From: Nannocystis sp.
GTDB lineage: Bacteria > Myxococcota_A > Polyangia > Nannocystales > Nannocystaceae
NCBI GenBank assembly: GCA_016712315.1
Contig: JADJRG010000013.1
Span: 1,061,501 to 1,125,500 of the forward strand
DNA length: 64,000 nucleotides
Direction: 5' to 3'
This document shows positions 27,801-34,967 of the stretch, in pieces. Each line of letters opens with the position of its first letter. The first letter of the stretch is position 1. Both the position numbers and the translations under genes were made by a program. The notes beneath the pieces are model-generated. The model saw only the letters and a list, made by a program, of their open reading frames with translations, ran no database searches and was not told where the DNA came from.

Positions 27801-28059
27801 TGGACCAGGCTGCGGGGAGGACGGGACATCGGCTGTGGGCTCCATGAGCCCTGCGGGTGATACGCGGGATGGGCTGCAGGACATGTCGGGAAATGTATGG
27901 GAGTGGACGTCCTCACCGAGCGGGGAAAGGCGCGTGCGGCGCGGGGGCGGCTGGTTCGACGTCAATGCCGAGAGCCTCTCGGCCTCGGGCCGCCGCTCCG
28001 ATCGCCCGACGGACCGCCTCTTCGGCAGCGGGTTTCGTTGCGCCAGGACCGCGCGGTAA
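24817..28059 (+). CDS. Membrane sensor with vWA-like region and hypervariable FGE/C-type-lectin domain (DGR target)
   Basis: GTG 24817 overlaps the MoxR stop. The N-terminal 95 residues resemble the helical segment before the vWA domain of CoxE-like MoxR partners ('AIFAKSIEQGERFERVFAAW'). Then come a TM helix (about 131-151), a linker of about 14 Glu-Pro pairs (174-201) and a second TM helix (208-228). A region of about 180 residues with a vWA-like order but a degenerate MIDAS (VWLWIDRRTLHADGM) follows. After three more hydrophobic helices (about 664-740) and a Ser/Thr linker, a FGE-sulfatase domain occupies 880-1080 (CPSGMAFIEGGSFDGH, 'MNCVSWDEAKAHCVARGKRL', GNVWEWTS). Residues 1042-1078 are the DGR variable region. 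The FGE fold is a known DGR target fold. I infer an extracytoplasmic recognition domain whose surface is diversified. Confidence 0.85.
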   Translation: MREGLLVREELDRLYERLGSERIDVGVTARVRAEHVLAAMGLLGRDSGEFVGMLDKDEADARKVRRALRAIFAKSIEQGERFERVFAAWMRQLPRVRSPTTDGGTKGLGATEGSGASAGSGTPVEHRPRQWLWALAGVLIVGGGGVFVAVWKADSDRGGVLVVEVIQKLTHAIEPEPEPEPEPEPEPEPEPEPEPEPEPEPVPFWRPLLALAALGVTAGFYTARLLRPRLPPLPPPPKRQGTEGRRPPHLPAVRQIFLDRADESALVWGIERYRSEELLDRLDVTRTVVATAEQGGVVALRYEYAHEYRGVWLWIDRRTLHADGMLRLVAEIEGALQAADLPVYRAHYDGVPDVLEIEGRRVRPYHLGDLYRYTRIAVFTDGMDLVGDLAEPTGAAADLMRELASWQGLAFVAMGESAGDLAARLVPHGVVVIAPMDAVAHLAGARSSPRGQAGPDLRLWEAACAIAGRTIGEDEAHGLRVKLGLDVSPWSLQGLQEVAAGPTGKLEWSASRRGRVLQDLERMEPLPKVGATLPGEGVRARALSYWRGRYDAVVDVWAKHDSGWRESAPGRLVRVERAALDLWERPREAVKALYEMHGGDKPGGDVQERIRDVMAGYVDREAKPSEEQVRLPWRLGDLSASERLTLGKLGFPGALEALSRTWPYAVVAGLVVAGIGWSVVGGRVSEAQLRGLVVAVVVVGLSAAVVAVVARQWAEMARREVTAGLAMCVVALLALVTLPDGGGDMDALLESTTSRDDASISTTSQAETSTSGAGDTTAKEGSGDNGGEDSTSAADVPVPLPPPLPLSPCPSGTRWVGEQCKPIVCKQGTELKGSRCVAMKCREGERLEGGECVIEEKVIPVAAGPEMIVDVDLRPPVENRCPSGMAFIEGGSFDGHTVGGFCMDITEVTVAAFGDRATEANKESDYCNAKHSDRGRHPMNCVSWDEAKAHCVARGKRLPTEWEWEWAARGREEGRRYPWGVAAPTCRLAVMFDQRGPGCGEDGTSAVGSMSPAGDTRDGLQDMSGNVWEWTSSPSGERRVRRGGGWFDVNAESLSASGRRSDRPTDRLFGSGFRCARTAR
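27939..28050 (+). other. DGR variable region (VR)
   Basis: This 112-bp stretch at the 3' end of the FGE gene aligns without gaps to 28641-28752. There are 17 mismatches, and all 17 lie at positions that are A in the other copy, which changes 13 codons (for example AAC to TTC, CGC, CTC or GAC). Invariant blocks such as GGGTTTCGTTGCGCC at the 3' end would serve as the homing-initiation segment. Confidence 0.95.
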
Positions 28060-28276
28060 GGCCATTCACACAAATTTCACAACAAAGCGCCCCTTCCCCT
28101 AAACCCTCAACCCTGGAACTCTTGACCCAACCATGTCCTCCAAGCAGGAAGACCCACCGGAGGGTGAGAGGGGGTCCGGGGGCGCAGCCCCCGGGGCTAG
28201 GAGCGAGCGGAGCGAGCGGAGCGAACCAATTCGCGGAGGCCAGGCCCCAGGCGAACCGGCGGCCATCGCCCTGCGG

Positions 28277-28630
28277 ATGGAGGACCTCACGCTGTGGGCG
28301 CTGGAGCGGGCAGCGAAGATGCCGCGGGACCACAAGTTCACGGTCGGCGACCGGCTGGTCGAGACCTGCCTGGACGTCAACGCCGCCCTCGTCGAGGCCA
28401 GCTTCGTCCGGGACAAGCTCGGGCTCCTCCACGCGGCCTCACGCGGCCTCATCCGCGCGCGCGTGCTGGTGCGCCTCGCCGAGCGCCTCGGGCTGCTCAC
28501 GGCCCGCCAGCGCGGCTACTTCGCCAGCGAGAGCGAAGCGCTCGGCCGCCAGCTAGGGGGCTGGACACGCAGCCAGCGCGCGCGCTATCCAGGCGCCGCC
28601 GGCCCCTCACCCGGGCCGGCACGGACGTAG
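28277..28630 (+). CDS. avd: Avd-like DGR accessory protein
   Basis: ATG 28277 (MEDLTLWALERAAKMPRDHK) is preferred. The frame is open back to 28133, but those residues are encoded by low-complexity DNA and are not Avd-like. The 117-residue product is a predicted four-helix bundle with the family pattern 'KFTVGDRLVETCLDVNAALV', 'LIRARVLVRLAERLGLL' and a C-terminal LGGW. Avd forms a pentameric basic barrel that binds the DGR reverse transcriptase and template RNA and is needed for mutagenic retrohoming. The gene lies between the variable region and the template repeat, in the same direction as both. Confidence 0.85.
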   Translation: MEDLTLWALERAAKMPRDHKFTVGDRLVETCLDVNAALVEASFVRDKLGLLHAASRGLIRARVLVRLAERLGLLTARQRGYFASESEALGRQLGGWTRSQRARYPGAAGPSPGPART

Positions 28631-28640
28631 AGGACGTGCT

Positions 28641-28752
28641 GCGCGGGGGCGGCTGGAACAACGACAATGCCGAGAACCTCTCGGCCTCGGGCCGCAACTC
28701 CAATCACCCGACGAACCGCAACAACGACAACGGGTTTCGTTGCGCCAAGACC
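28641..28752 (+). other. DGR template repeat (TR)
   Basis: A non-coding 112-bp copy of the variable region starting 10 bp after the Avd stop. It is rich in AAC/AAT codons (WNNDNAENLSASGRNSNHPT if translated), as is typical of DGR templates, where adenines are copied with error. The transcript would be reverse transcribed into mutagenised cDNA that replaces the VR. Confidence 0.95.
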
Positions 28753-28939
28753 ATGACCCCGGGCGATACAACACCCTGGGGAGCCGTCAGGCGGCCCAGA
28801 GCCGCAGCGTCGACGCCGACGCCGCGGGCGTGGCTGACCATGGTCCACCTCCTACGCCCGGGCCTCGCGTGCCGACCCCCTCGCCTCGCCGGCAGAGCCG
28901 GCCCGCGCGGGGCCGAAGAGTCCCTGTCCCAAGGGCCAG

Positions 28940-28989
28940 GGCCCCCGGCACCCGAGCCGCCTCGTCGGCCGGGGGCCGGGATTTTTTTT
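28940..28989 (+). terminator. Rho-independent terminator after the template repeat
   Basis: A perfect 10-bp stem, GGCCCCCGGC and GCCGGGGGCC (28940-28949 and 28968-28977), is followed after GGGA by eight T residues (28982-28989). It would end the rightward transcript that carries the template repeat, and separates it from the convergent reverse transcriptase gene. Confidence 0.8.
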
Positions 28990-29026
28990 CTCGCCCCAAC
29001 CCGCGCACGCGCCGAACCCCGCCCGG

Positions 29027-30112
29027 CTACTCGTCCAGAGCATCAGCCTCGCCGAGCTCGCCGCGCCGAAACACCCACGCCTGATGCTCGCGCTCGAGCA
29101 GCGCGCGGGTGTGGCCGTGAGCGGCGTGGGCCAGCCACGCGCGGAGGCGCTGGGTGACCTCGGCGACCGGCAGGCCACCAGCCGCGAACTCGGCCTTGAG
29201 CACGCCCACACGCCGACGCATACGGCGGACGTTGTCGTGACGCAGGCGGATGTTAACCGCGTCGCCACGGCGGCGGAGGACGAAGCCGATGAACGAGACC
29301 GGGTCGCTCGTCCGGTGCAGCCGGGTCTTGTCTGGATGCAGGCGGAGACGCAGTTCCGCGGCGCGCCCGTGCAAACGCGCCATCGCCTCGCGCAGACGCC
29401 CGGGGTCATCATCGAAGACGAGGATGTCGTCACAGTAGCGGACGAAGCCGCCGAGCCCCAGGTGAGCGGCGAGGAGGTGGTCGAGCGGCGCGAGGTGGAG
29501 GTTGGCCCAGATCTGCGAGGTCAACGACCCGATCGGCAGGCCGTGCGGGCGCCCCAGCGGCGTGAAGAGCTCGTCGCCCGGGAAGTGGAAGGCGACCGGC
29601 TCGACCGCCCCATCCGGCAGCGGCGCGTCGAGGAAGACGTCGCGGAGCCAGCGGAGCGCTGGCGGGGTCACGCGGTCGAGGAGAGCGCGGAGGATCGCGT
29701 GGTCGACGCTGGGGAAGAAGCGCTGGACGTCGACCCGGAGGACGAAGCGACGATGGCGTGCGAGCTCGCTGGCGCGGCGAAGCGCGCGGTGGGTGCCGCG
29801 GCCGGGCCGGCAGGCGTACGTCTGGTCGGCGAGGCGGCGCTCGATCGCCGGCAGCGTGGCGTCGATGAGGGCGTGCTGGGCGACGCGATCGACGAAGGGG
29901 AGGGCGTAGATCCGCCGGGGTTTAGGATCGAGCAGGCGGAAGGCTCGCCCAAGGCCGGGGCGGTAGGTACCATCGGAGAGCGCACGCGCGAGCACGAGGA
30001 CGCGCGCGTCCACATCAAGCATAAACCGCGCGACGTCAGCGCTCCGCCGCTTGCCGCGGGCAGCGAGGTGGGCGAGGCGGAGCAGACATCGCTGAAAAAA
30101 GGGATCGAGCAT
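29027..30112 (-). CDS. DGR reverse transcriptase
   Basis: ATG 30112 (MLDPFFQRCLLRLAHLAARG) is the natural start; the frame is open to 30160. The reverse transcriptase blocks are intact: 'PFVDRVAQHALIDATLPAI', FVLRVDVQRFFPSVDH (motif A), 'LPIGSLTSQIWANLHLAPLD' (the block that carries the DGR-type SQ instead of the retroviral QG pattern), the catalytic FVRYCDDILVF (YxDD), and 'LRLHPDKTRLHRTSDPVSF'. The 361-residue length without a maturase domain fits DGR enzymes. It is encoded on the strand opposite to the TR, VR and Avd gene, which is less common than the co-directional layout. Confidence 0.9.
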   Translation of the reverse strand: MLDPFFQRCLLRLAHLAARGKRRSADVARFMLDVDARVLVLARALSDGTYRPGLGRAFRLLDPKPRRIYALPFVDRVAQHALIDATLPAIERRLADQTYACRPGRGTHRALRRASELARHRRFVLRVDVQRFFPSVDHAILRALLDRVTPPALRWLRDVFLDAPLPDGAVEPVAFHFPGDELFTPLGRPHGLPIGSLTSQIWANLHLAPLDHLLAAHLGLGGFVRYCDDILVFDDDPGRLREAMARLHGRAAELRLRLHPDKTRLHRTSDPVSFIGFVLRRRGDAVNIRLRHDNVRRMRRRVGVLKAEFAAGGLPVAEVTQRLRAWLAHAAHGHTRALLEREHQAWVFRRGELGEADALDE

Positions 30113-30181
30113 CAAGCCTGTTGTCGGAGCCTGATCCCTATCTGCACCCCGCGCCCGCACAGCGCGCTCTGAGCCTTGCTC

Positions 30182-30483
30182 TCAGCGGTCACGCTCTTCA
30201 CCCTGCACGGCTCCCCCGCCACCCTGGTCGCCCTGCTCGGGGGTCGGCGCGCGGTACCGCCGGATCCAGTCGCTGAACTGCTCGAGGAAGCTCTCGGGGC
30301 TGGGGAAGACGGCGATCTCGATCGGGCTCTCCCCGGGGCGGGCCTTGTTGAGCGAGATCCACACCCGCACGGCCTTACCCGTCGATGGCGAGGGCTCCAC
30401 CTTGACGGCGAGCGCCGGATGCAGATGTGCACCTCGCCGCGGCCGAAGGTGAGGGAGAGGTTGAGGTTGTTGGGCTTGCTCAT
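30182..30483 (-). pseudogene. Small unrecognised protein upstream of the DGR reverse transcriptase, frameshifted
   Basis: From ATG 30483 one frame reads MSKPNNLNLSLTFGRGEVHI. The protein-like sequence then continues in the next frame (HPALAVKVEPSPSTGKAVRV, 'IEIAVFPSPESFLEQFSDWI') to a stop at 30182. A one-base indel near 30420 would join them into a product of about 100 residues. It is 69 bp upstream of the reverse transcriptase and co-directional, so it could be a DGR accessory gene or the leader of that transcript. It is not recognised as Avd, HRDC or MSL-type. A Gln/Gly-rich tail ends it. Confidence 0.5.
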
Positions 30484-30719
30484 GTGGTTATGAAAAACAA
30501 GCCGGCCGCCCGGGTCAACACCACCGGACGGGCACGGCCGCGCAAGTCGCCCCGTATCACGCCTAGACCAGGCTATACGCCGTCCTTCTGTTAGCGTTAT
30601 GAAAATCACATGGCGTGGTCGCGCGTCGCGCTTGCTCGCGCACTGGTCGAACCAGAGCCCCTGTTGGCCATGAGCGATCACTCCCGCTGACGCCGGCCGG
30701 GGGACCGTCTACCATCGAA

Positions 30720-31321
30720 TCATGGGGCCTGTGACGGGCCCCCGCGGAGGTGGATCGTGGAGCGGAGGGTGGCGATGGCGACAGAGAAGAAGCGTTCGGG
30801 GGCAGCGACGACGAGGGCGAGCACACCAGGCGAAGGGGCGTCGACGGTGCCGCCGGTGTCGCCGCTGATGACCGCGGACGAGCTCGCGACTGGGCCTTGT
30901 CGTTGCAGACCCATTCGAGCCAGCGTTGCCGGAGGGTGCGCAGGATCGCCCGCTCTTGATCGAACTCCTCCTCGTAGTCGCGCCGGAGCCGTTGGAGCTC
31001 GGCGTAGCAGTACTCGTGCTGTTGGATGGCGAGCTCGGTGAGGCGTCGCGTGGGTTCGAGGATGTCGTCGTAGCGAGGTGCGCTGATGGCCGGTACAGAT
31101 TGCGGATCGCTGGCCGCGGGGCCGCGCGCGATGATCTCACCGTCGACCGCGGCGACGAAGCCGGGGCCGAGGTAGTCGCTGATGAGAGGGCGAAGTTGAT
31201 CGAGCTGGCCGGCGGTGAGCGCGGTGATGTCCAGCGCGACGGTCCGCTGCTGGCCGGCCGAACCATGGGGCCGGAAGACGGTGATGCGGTAGCGTCGCTC
31301 CGGCTCGGATGCAGGTGCCAT
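30720..31321 (-). pseudogene. Unrecognised protein next to the repeat array, probably frameshifted
   Basis: ATG 31321 starts a protein with 'RYRITVFRPHGSAGQQRTVA', a small beta domain, then a long helix ('CYAELQRLRRDYEEEFDQE', 'AILRTLRQRWLEWV'). Near 30920 this frame becomes Ser/Pro/Arg-rich, while the next frame continues with more natural sequence (APERFFSVAIATLRSTIHL) and stops at 30720. The gene faces away from the HTH/coiled-coil gene at 31896, with the 18-bp repeat array between them, so it could be under the same regulator. No family is assigned. Confidence 0.45.
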
Positions 31322-31422
31322 CGCATCATCGTAGCCGATGGTGACGCGCGAGGGTGATCGGCGGGGCGCATGACGAGGTGGCGATCATGACCCGCGCGAG
31401 CTCGCCCAGGCGCATCACGACG

Positions 31423-31785
31423 TGCAGCTCATGATGCGCATGCAGCTCATGATGCGCATGCAGCTCATGATGCGGCGGGGCGCATCACGGCATGCAGCTC
31501 ATGATGCGCATGCAGCTCATGATTCGGCGGGGCGCATCACGGGATGCAGCTCATGATGCGCGTGCAGCTCATGATGCGCATGCAGCTCATGATGCGGCGG
31601 GGCGCATCACGGGATGCAGCTCATGATGCGCACCACGGCGTGTAGCTCACGATGAGGCGAAGTCGATCGCGCTGGGCGGTGGGCGTTCATGACCCTCGCG
31701 GACGCGGCGGGGCGCATCACGGGTGCAGCTCATGATGCGCATGCAGCTCATGATGCGTATCACGGCGTGCAGCTCATGATGCGCC
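31423..31785. repeat. 18-bp-period repeat array, core TGCAGCTCATGATGCG
   Basis: About 13 copies of TGCAGCTCATGATGCG or close variants start at 31423, 31441, 31459, 31493, 31511, 31545, 31563, 31581, 31615, 31651, 31724, 31742 and 31768. Steps are mostly 18 bp; where they are 34 bp, an interposed GGCGGGGCGCATCACGG block adds 16 bp. The core contains the palindrome TCATGA. The array lies between divergent genes and directly upstream of an HTH protein, the usual place for an operator or centromere-like iteron cluster. Confidence 0.9.
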
Positions 31786-31895
31786 GGAGCGCATCATGAT
31801 CGGTCGGCGTGGACGATCATCGGCGCGCATCGTGAGCCCGCCTCGGGTAGGCGCGGTGAGCCCAATCGCCCGCTGTCGACGGCTACCATGGAACC

Positions 31896-33329
31896 ATGGA
31901 GGTCTCGACGTGGATGGCGGAGCTCCGCGACCGCGCGCGCTCACGCGGGGTCTCGCTGGCCGCGATGGCCCGCGCGGCGGGCATGCGGCCCAGCAACCTC
32001 CGCCGGCTGCTCTCGGAGAGCTCCGGGAGGCCGCGGCTCAACACCGTGATGCGGCTGCTGCCGCCGTTGAGGATGGAGGCGATGATCGGGACGACGCGGG
32101 CTCGTACGGCGATCGAGGTGGTCGCGGCCCTTGATGTGGTGCGGCGTCGCCAGAGCGCGACGTGGCGATCGTTGCTCGCCGGTCATGGTCGCGGTGTCGC
32201 GGCGATCGTGCGCCGGTTGGAGTCGGATCATGAAGCCCTCGGGCTCGACGTCGTGATGCGCTTGGCGGGCGCGCTGGCGCTCGAGATCTCGCTGGTCGAT
32301 GCTGGCGAGGATGCGCCCGCATCACCGTCGGCATCTTCCGACGTAGCTCACGATCATGATGCGCGTTGTCGGGGTCGGGGGCGTCGTCGATCGCGCGCTC
32401 ACGAAGGTGCGCTCGACGCTGGCGCGGATGGGCCGCCGGTGGCCACGCCCATCGACGCGCACCCCCGCTCCGACGATACGTCACCGACGGCCGGCGCGAG
32501 CTGGCCGCCACCGCTTCGACCTCCGCGCCTTGGCCGATACCGCGACATGCCGCGGGAGCGACCCCGAACGTCGCCGCAGGTCACGACGTCGACGTTACCG
32601 CCGCCTTCACCGCCGCCATCGCCATCATCGTCACCGCCGCCATCGCCGCGCGTGATGCCCGAGTACACCTTCGAGCATCGCCTGCTCGCCGCGCTCGCGC
32701 CGATCTCGGAAAACACCGGGCGCACGATCGTCCGCGCCATCGCCAACGTGGTCGCCGAAGTGCTCGAAGTGGAGCAGGATCTGCCCGACGATCTTGTTCG
32801 TCGTGTCGCCGACGGCACAGTTGATTTTTTCGCTCGCCTTCAGCGGCCGGTGCCGTCCACCGCCGCTCCGGTAGATCCACGGGCCGCTGATGTGGAGGCT
32901 CAGCTCGCGCAGGTCCTCCGGCAGCGCGACACCTTCGCCTCGGTGATCGAGGCGCTTCGACAGCAGCTCGTAGACGAGCGCGCCGCGCGGTCAGCGATCG
33001 ACCGCGAGCTCGCCGATGAGAGGGCGGCGCTCGCAGAGCTGCGTGGCCGGTTGGGCGAGCTGGAGCAGCAAGCGACGGCCCACGCGCAGGCCGCGACGTC
33101 CGCGACGGCCGCGCTCGAGGAGCAGGCGCAGCGGCATGCGCAGGCCCTCACTGGCTTGCAGGCTGAGAACGCCGAGCTGCAGCGCGATCTCGAGGCGCTC
33201 CGCCATCTCGAGGCGCAGGTCAAGACGATCGTCGCAGACCAGAACGCCATCCGGGCACCGGACGACTCGGCTCCTGCGGGACGGTCGAGTTTTGCCAGGA
33301 AGTTTAGGAAGAAGGCGCCCACGCGCTGA
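31896..33329 (+). CDS. DNA-binding protein with tandem HTH and long coiled coil (KfrA-like layout)
   Basis: The N-terminal region holds two helix-turn-helix-like units: 'GVSLAAMARAAGMRPSNLRR' (residues 17-40) and 'GVAAIVRRLESDHEALGLDV' with LDVVMRLAGALALEI (about 105-135). A disordered Pro/Ser/Asp-rich linker runs to about residue 250. A small globular helical domain follows (MPEYTFEHRLLAALAPI to 'VRRVADGTVDFFARL'), and then a coiled coil of about 130 residues rich in Glu, Gln, Ala and Arg ('LVDERAARSAIDRELADERA'). The order of HTH head, coiled-coil tail and iterons upstream of its own gene is that of plasmid KfrA-type proteins. The sequence is not obviously KfrA-related, so this is an analogy. 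Autoregulation through the array is likely. Confidence 0.65.
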   Translation: MEVSTWMAELRDRARSRGVSLAAMARAAGMRPSNLRRLLSESSGRPRLNTVMRLLPPLRMEAMIGTTRARTAIEVVAALDVVRRRQSATWRSLLAGHGRGVAAIVRRLESDHEALGLDVVMRLAGALALEISLVDAGEDAPASPSASSDVAHDHDARCRGRGRRRSRAHEGALDAGADGPPVATPIDAHPRSDDTSPTAGASWPPPLRPPRLGRYRDMPRERPRTSPQVTTSTLPPPSPPPSPSSSPPPSPRVMPEYTFEHRLLAALAPISENTGRTIVRAIANVVAEVLEVEQDLPDDLVRRVADGTVDFFARLQRPVPSTAAPVDPRAADVEAQLAQVLRQRDTFASVIEALRQQLVDERAARSAIDRELADERAALAELRGRLGELEQQATAHAQAATSATAALEEQAQRHAQALTGLQAENAELQRDLEALRHLEAQVKTIVADQNAIRAPDDSAPAGRSSFARKFRKKAPTR

Positions 33330-33734
33330 CGACGGCAACCCCGCCAGCGGCGATCTCATCTCCGAGCCTCGGCCGTCCGCGCCGCCGCGGGCGCGCCTCC
33401 GCGACCAACGCCGCGTGCACGACCCTCGTACACGACCCCGCCTTCGCGCCGCCTTCGTATACGAGCGTCGCGCACGCGCGAGGCGAGCATCGGCCCGCTG
33501 GACCGCCGGCGACCGGCGCGCCCTTCACGCCTGGAGCGGTTTTGACGAGCAGAGGTGGCTCATTTCTGGCGAGCGTCGAAGCAGCGCTCGTCACGCGGGC
33601 GCCCTACGCCCTACCCGCGACGCCTCGCGACCGCTGACCACCGACACCCCCTCGCGGCGGCGCCCTCGCCGGGACCGCGCTCGCGCGGCGCGGGGGGAAC
33701 CCAAAAAAAGAACGAGAAAAAATACAACACCCCG
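33330..33734. other. Intergenic region without a recognised gene
   Basis: About 400 bp in which both strands have open frames but only Arg/Ala/Pro-rich translations. A segment near 33360-33520 repeats CGCGCC/GCGACC-like words. I see no gene, RNA or clear hairpin. The 3' end becomes abruptly A-rich (AAAAAAAGAACGAGAAAAAA near 33710), leading into the promoter-like site. Confidence 0.4.
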
Positions 33735-33766
33735 TTGACAAAAAAAAAAGGGGGGGGGGGTAAACT
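33735..33766 (+). promoter_or_regulatory. Promoter-like site with A/G homopolymer spacer
   Basis: A consensus -35 hexamer TTGACA (33735-33740) is followed by a run of nine A and eleven G, then TAAACT (33761-33766) as a -10-like box. The spacer is 20 bp, longer than the 17-18 bp optimum, and consists only of two homopolymer runs that slip easily. Sixty bp further on is the start of the first small gene. Confidence 0.5.
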
Positions 33767-33824
33767 GCCCAAGTATCTCACTTTGCAGATCAGCCCTTCG
33801 GCGGATACGCCAGGAGTCGCCCCG

Positions 33825-34254
33825 ATGTGTAGCAAATCGACCCGACAGCAGCTCCTCGCCATGACCCGCTTTGACTTCACGTTTCTGGCCGGCGCCGCCA
33901 GCCAGACCCTGGTGATCGTCCCAGGGATCGACGTCAGCGCCTATTACCGCGCACAGCTCCTGATACGCCTTCATGCGTCGTCGATGAGCTCCGGCCAGAG
34001 CGTCGTGCTCGAACTCGACCATACCCTCCCAAGCGACGAAGATCCCGCCGAGTTTATCGATCGAGGCGCGACGGGCAGCCCCCCTCCTCAGCGTCACCAT
34101 CGACAGCACCCACACCCCGCCGCTGCTCCGTAGCGGCGAAGTCACCGGCCTCCAGGCCGCCCTACGGGTCCGGCTCGTCGCCACCCAGACCAGCACCCCG
34201 CAGATCCCTTTTTTCGTCGAGGTCAGCGTCGTCCTCGTGCTGCGTGACTCCTGA
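33825..34254 (+). pseudogene. Small beta-rich protein, paralogue of the gene at 34545, frameshifted
   Basis: ATG 33825 has CAGGAG about 9 nt upstream. The product reads MCSKSTRQQLLAMTRFDFTF, 'LAGAASQTLVIVPGIDVSAY', and so on to DPAEFIDR. Near 34065 the sequence continues in another frame (APLLSVTIDSTHTPPLLRSG, 'FFVEVSVVLVLRDS') to 34254. The paralogue at 34545 (RFDFTWLGSSASHTLTL ... EFTKTTPLVSITANSSSTF) aligns across both parts, which confirms a single gene with a one-base shift. No family is recognised; the two resemble small self-assembling or secreted beta-proteins. It is the first gene behind the homopolymer promoter. Confidence 0.65.
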
Positions 34255-34265
34255 GCTAGCCCTTT

Positions 34266-34487
34266 ATGGCATTCTACACCAACAACACCCGTTATCGCGC
34301 CATTATCACGCTCCAGATCAGCGGACTCATCAGCCCTGACAAGGCGCTCTCGATCGGCCCGCCGGCCACGCCTCGGCACGTTGGGGCGGCCCTGGGGATC
34401 GCCGACTGGGAGGTGTTCCCCGGCGAGCGGCTGATCTTGCACGAGGGGACCGAAGCGGCGCTCCTCGCGGTCCGAAACGCCCCTTAA
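34266..34487 (+). CDS. Small unrecognised protein (73 aa)
   Basis: ATG 34266, 12 bp after the preceding stop. The sequence alternates hydrophobic and polar residues (YRAIITLQISGLI, 'WEVFPGERLILHEGTEAALL'), suggesting a small beta-fold. There is no signal peptide and no Cys. Tight spacing places it in one transcription unit with the two paralogous beta-proteins. No homology is recognised. Confidence 0.6.
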   Translation: MAFYTNNTRYRAIITLQISGLISPDKALSIGPPATPRHVGAALGIADWEVFPGERLILHEGTEAALLAVRNAP

Positions 34488-34544
34488 CCCATCCACAGAA
34501 CAGCGCGAAAGCGCCCTTTACCAAAGGAACCTCAAGGAGACCCC

Positions 34545-34967
34545 ATGTCCGCGATCTACACCCCGATCTTCACGATGGAGCGATTTGACTTCACCTGGCT
34601 GGGCAGCAGCGCCAGCCACACGTTGACCCTCCACCGCGCGCTCAGCGTGGTACAGTGCACCCGTGTCCAGCTCTCGCTACGCCTGCACAGCAGCGCCGGC
34701 TCCGGCCTCACCGGCAGCCAGACGATCGTGCTCGCGGCCTACGGGACCAACCCTTCGCCGGTCGATCCGAGGGAGTTTACAAAAACCACGCCGCTCGTCA
34801 GCATCACCGCCAACAGCAGCAGCACCTTCCCCAGCCTGCTCAGCGCCGACGCCACCGACCCCGATCCCTTTCTCAAGATCGTGCTCACCTTCACGCAAGG
34901 CGCTACCGGCGGCACCCCGCTCTGGGTGGAGCTCAGCGCGGACTTCCTGGGGCGCCATGGCGGCTAA
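34545..34967 (+). CDS. Small beta-rich protein, intact paralogue of 33825-34254
   Basis: A strong AAGGAG lies 7 nt before ATG 34545. The 140-residue product has 'MERFDFTWLGSSASHTLTL', a run of Ser/Thr/Gly-rich strands ('SSAGSGLTGSQTIVLAAYG') and ends 'LWVELSADFLGRHGG'. It matches the frameshifted gene at 33825 along its length, so a duplication took place inside the unit. No catalytic motif is visible. The set (two paralogues, a 73-aa protein and the next gene) could encode a small secreted or particle-forming structure, but that is speculation. Its last 11 bp overlap the next gene. Confidence 0.65.
   Translation: MSAIYTPIFTMERFDFTWLGSSASHTLTLHRALSVVQCTRVQLSLRLHSSAGSGLTGSQTIVLAAYGTNPSPVDPREFTKTTPLVSITANSSSTFPSLLSADATDPDPFLKIVLTFTQGATGGTPLWVELSADFLGRHGG

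Noticed and set aside
31423..31785. CRISPR array
   Set aside because: Units are 16-18 bp with essentially no unique spacers, step lengths vary, and no cas gene is near.
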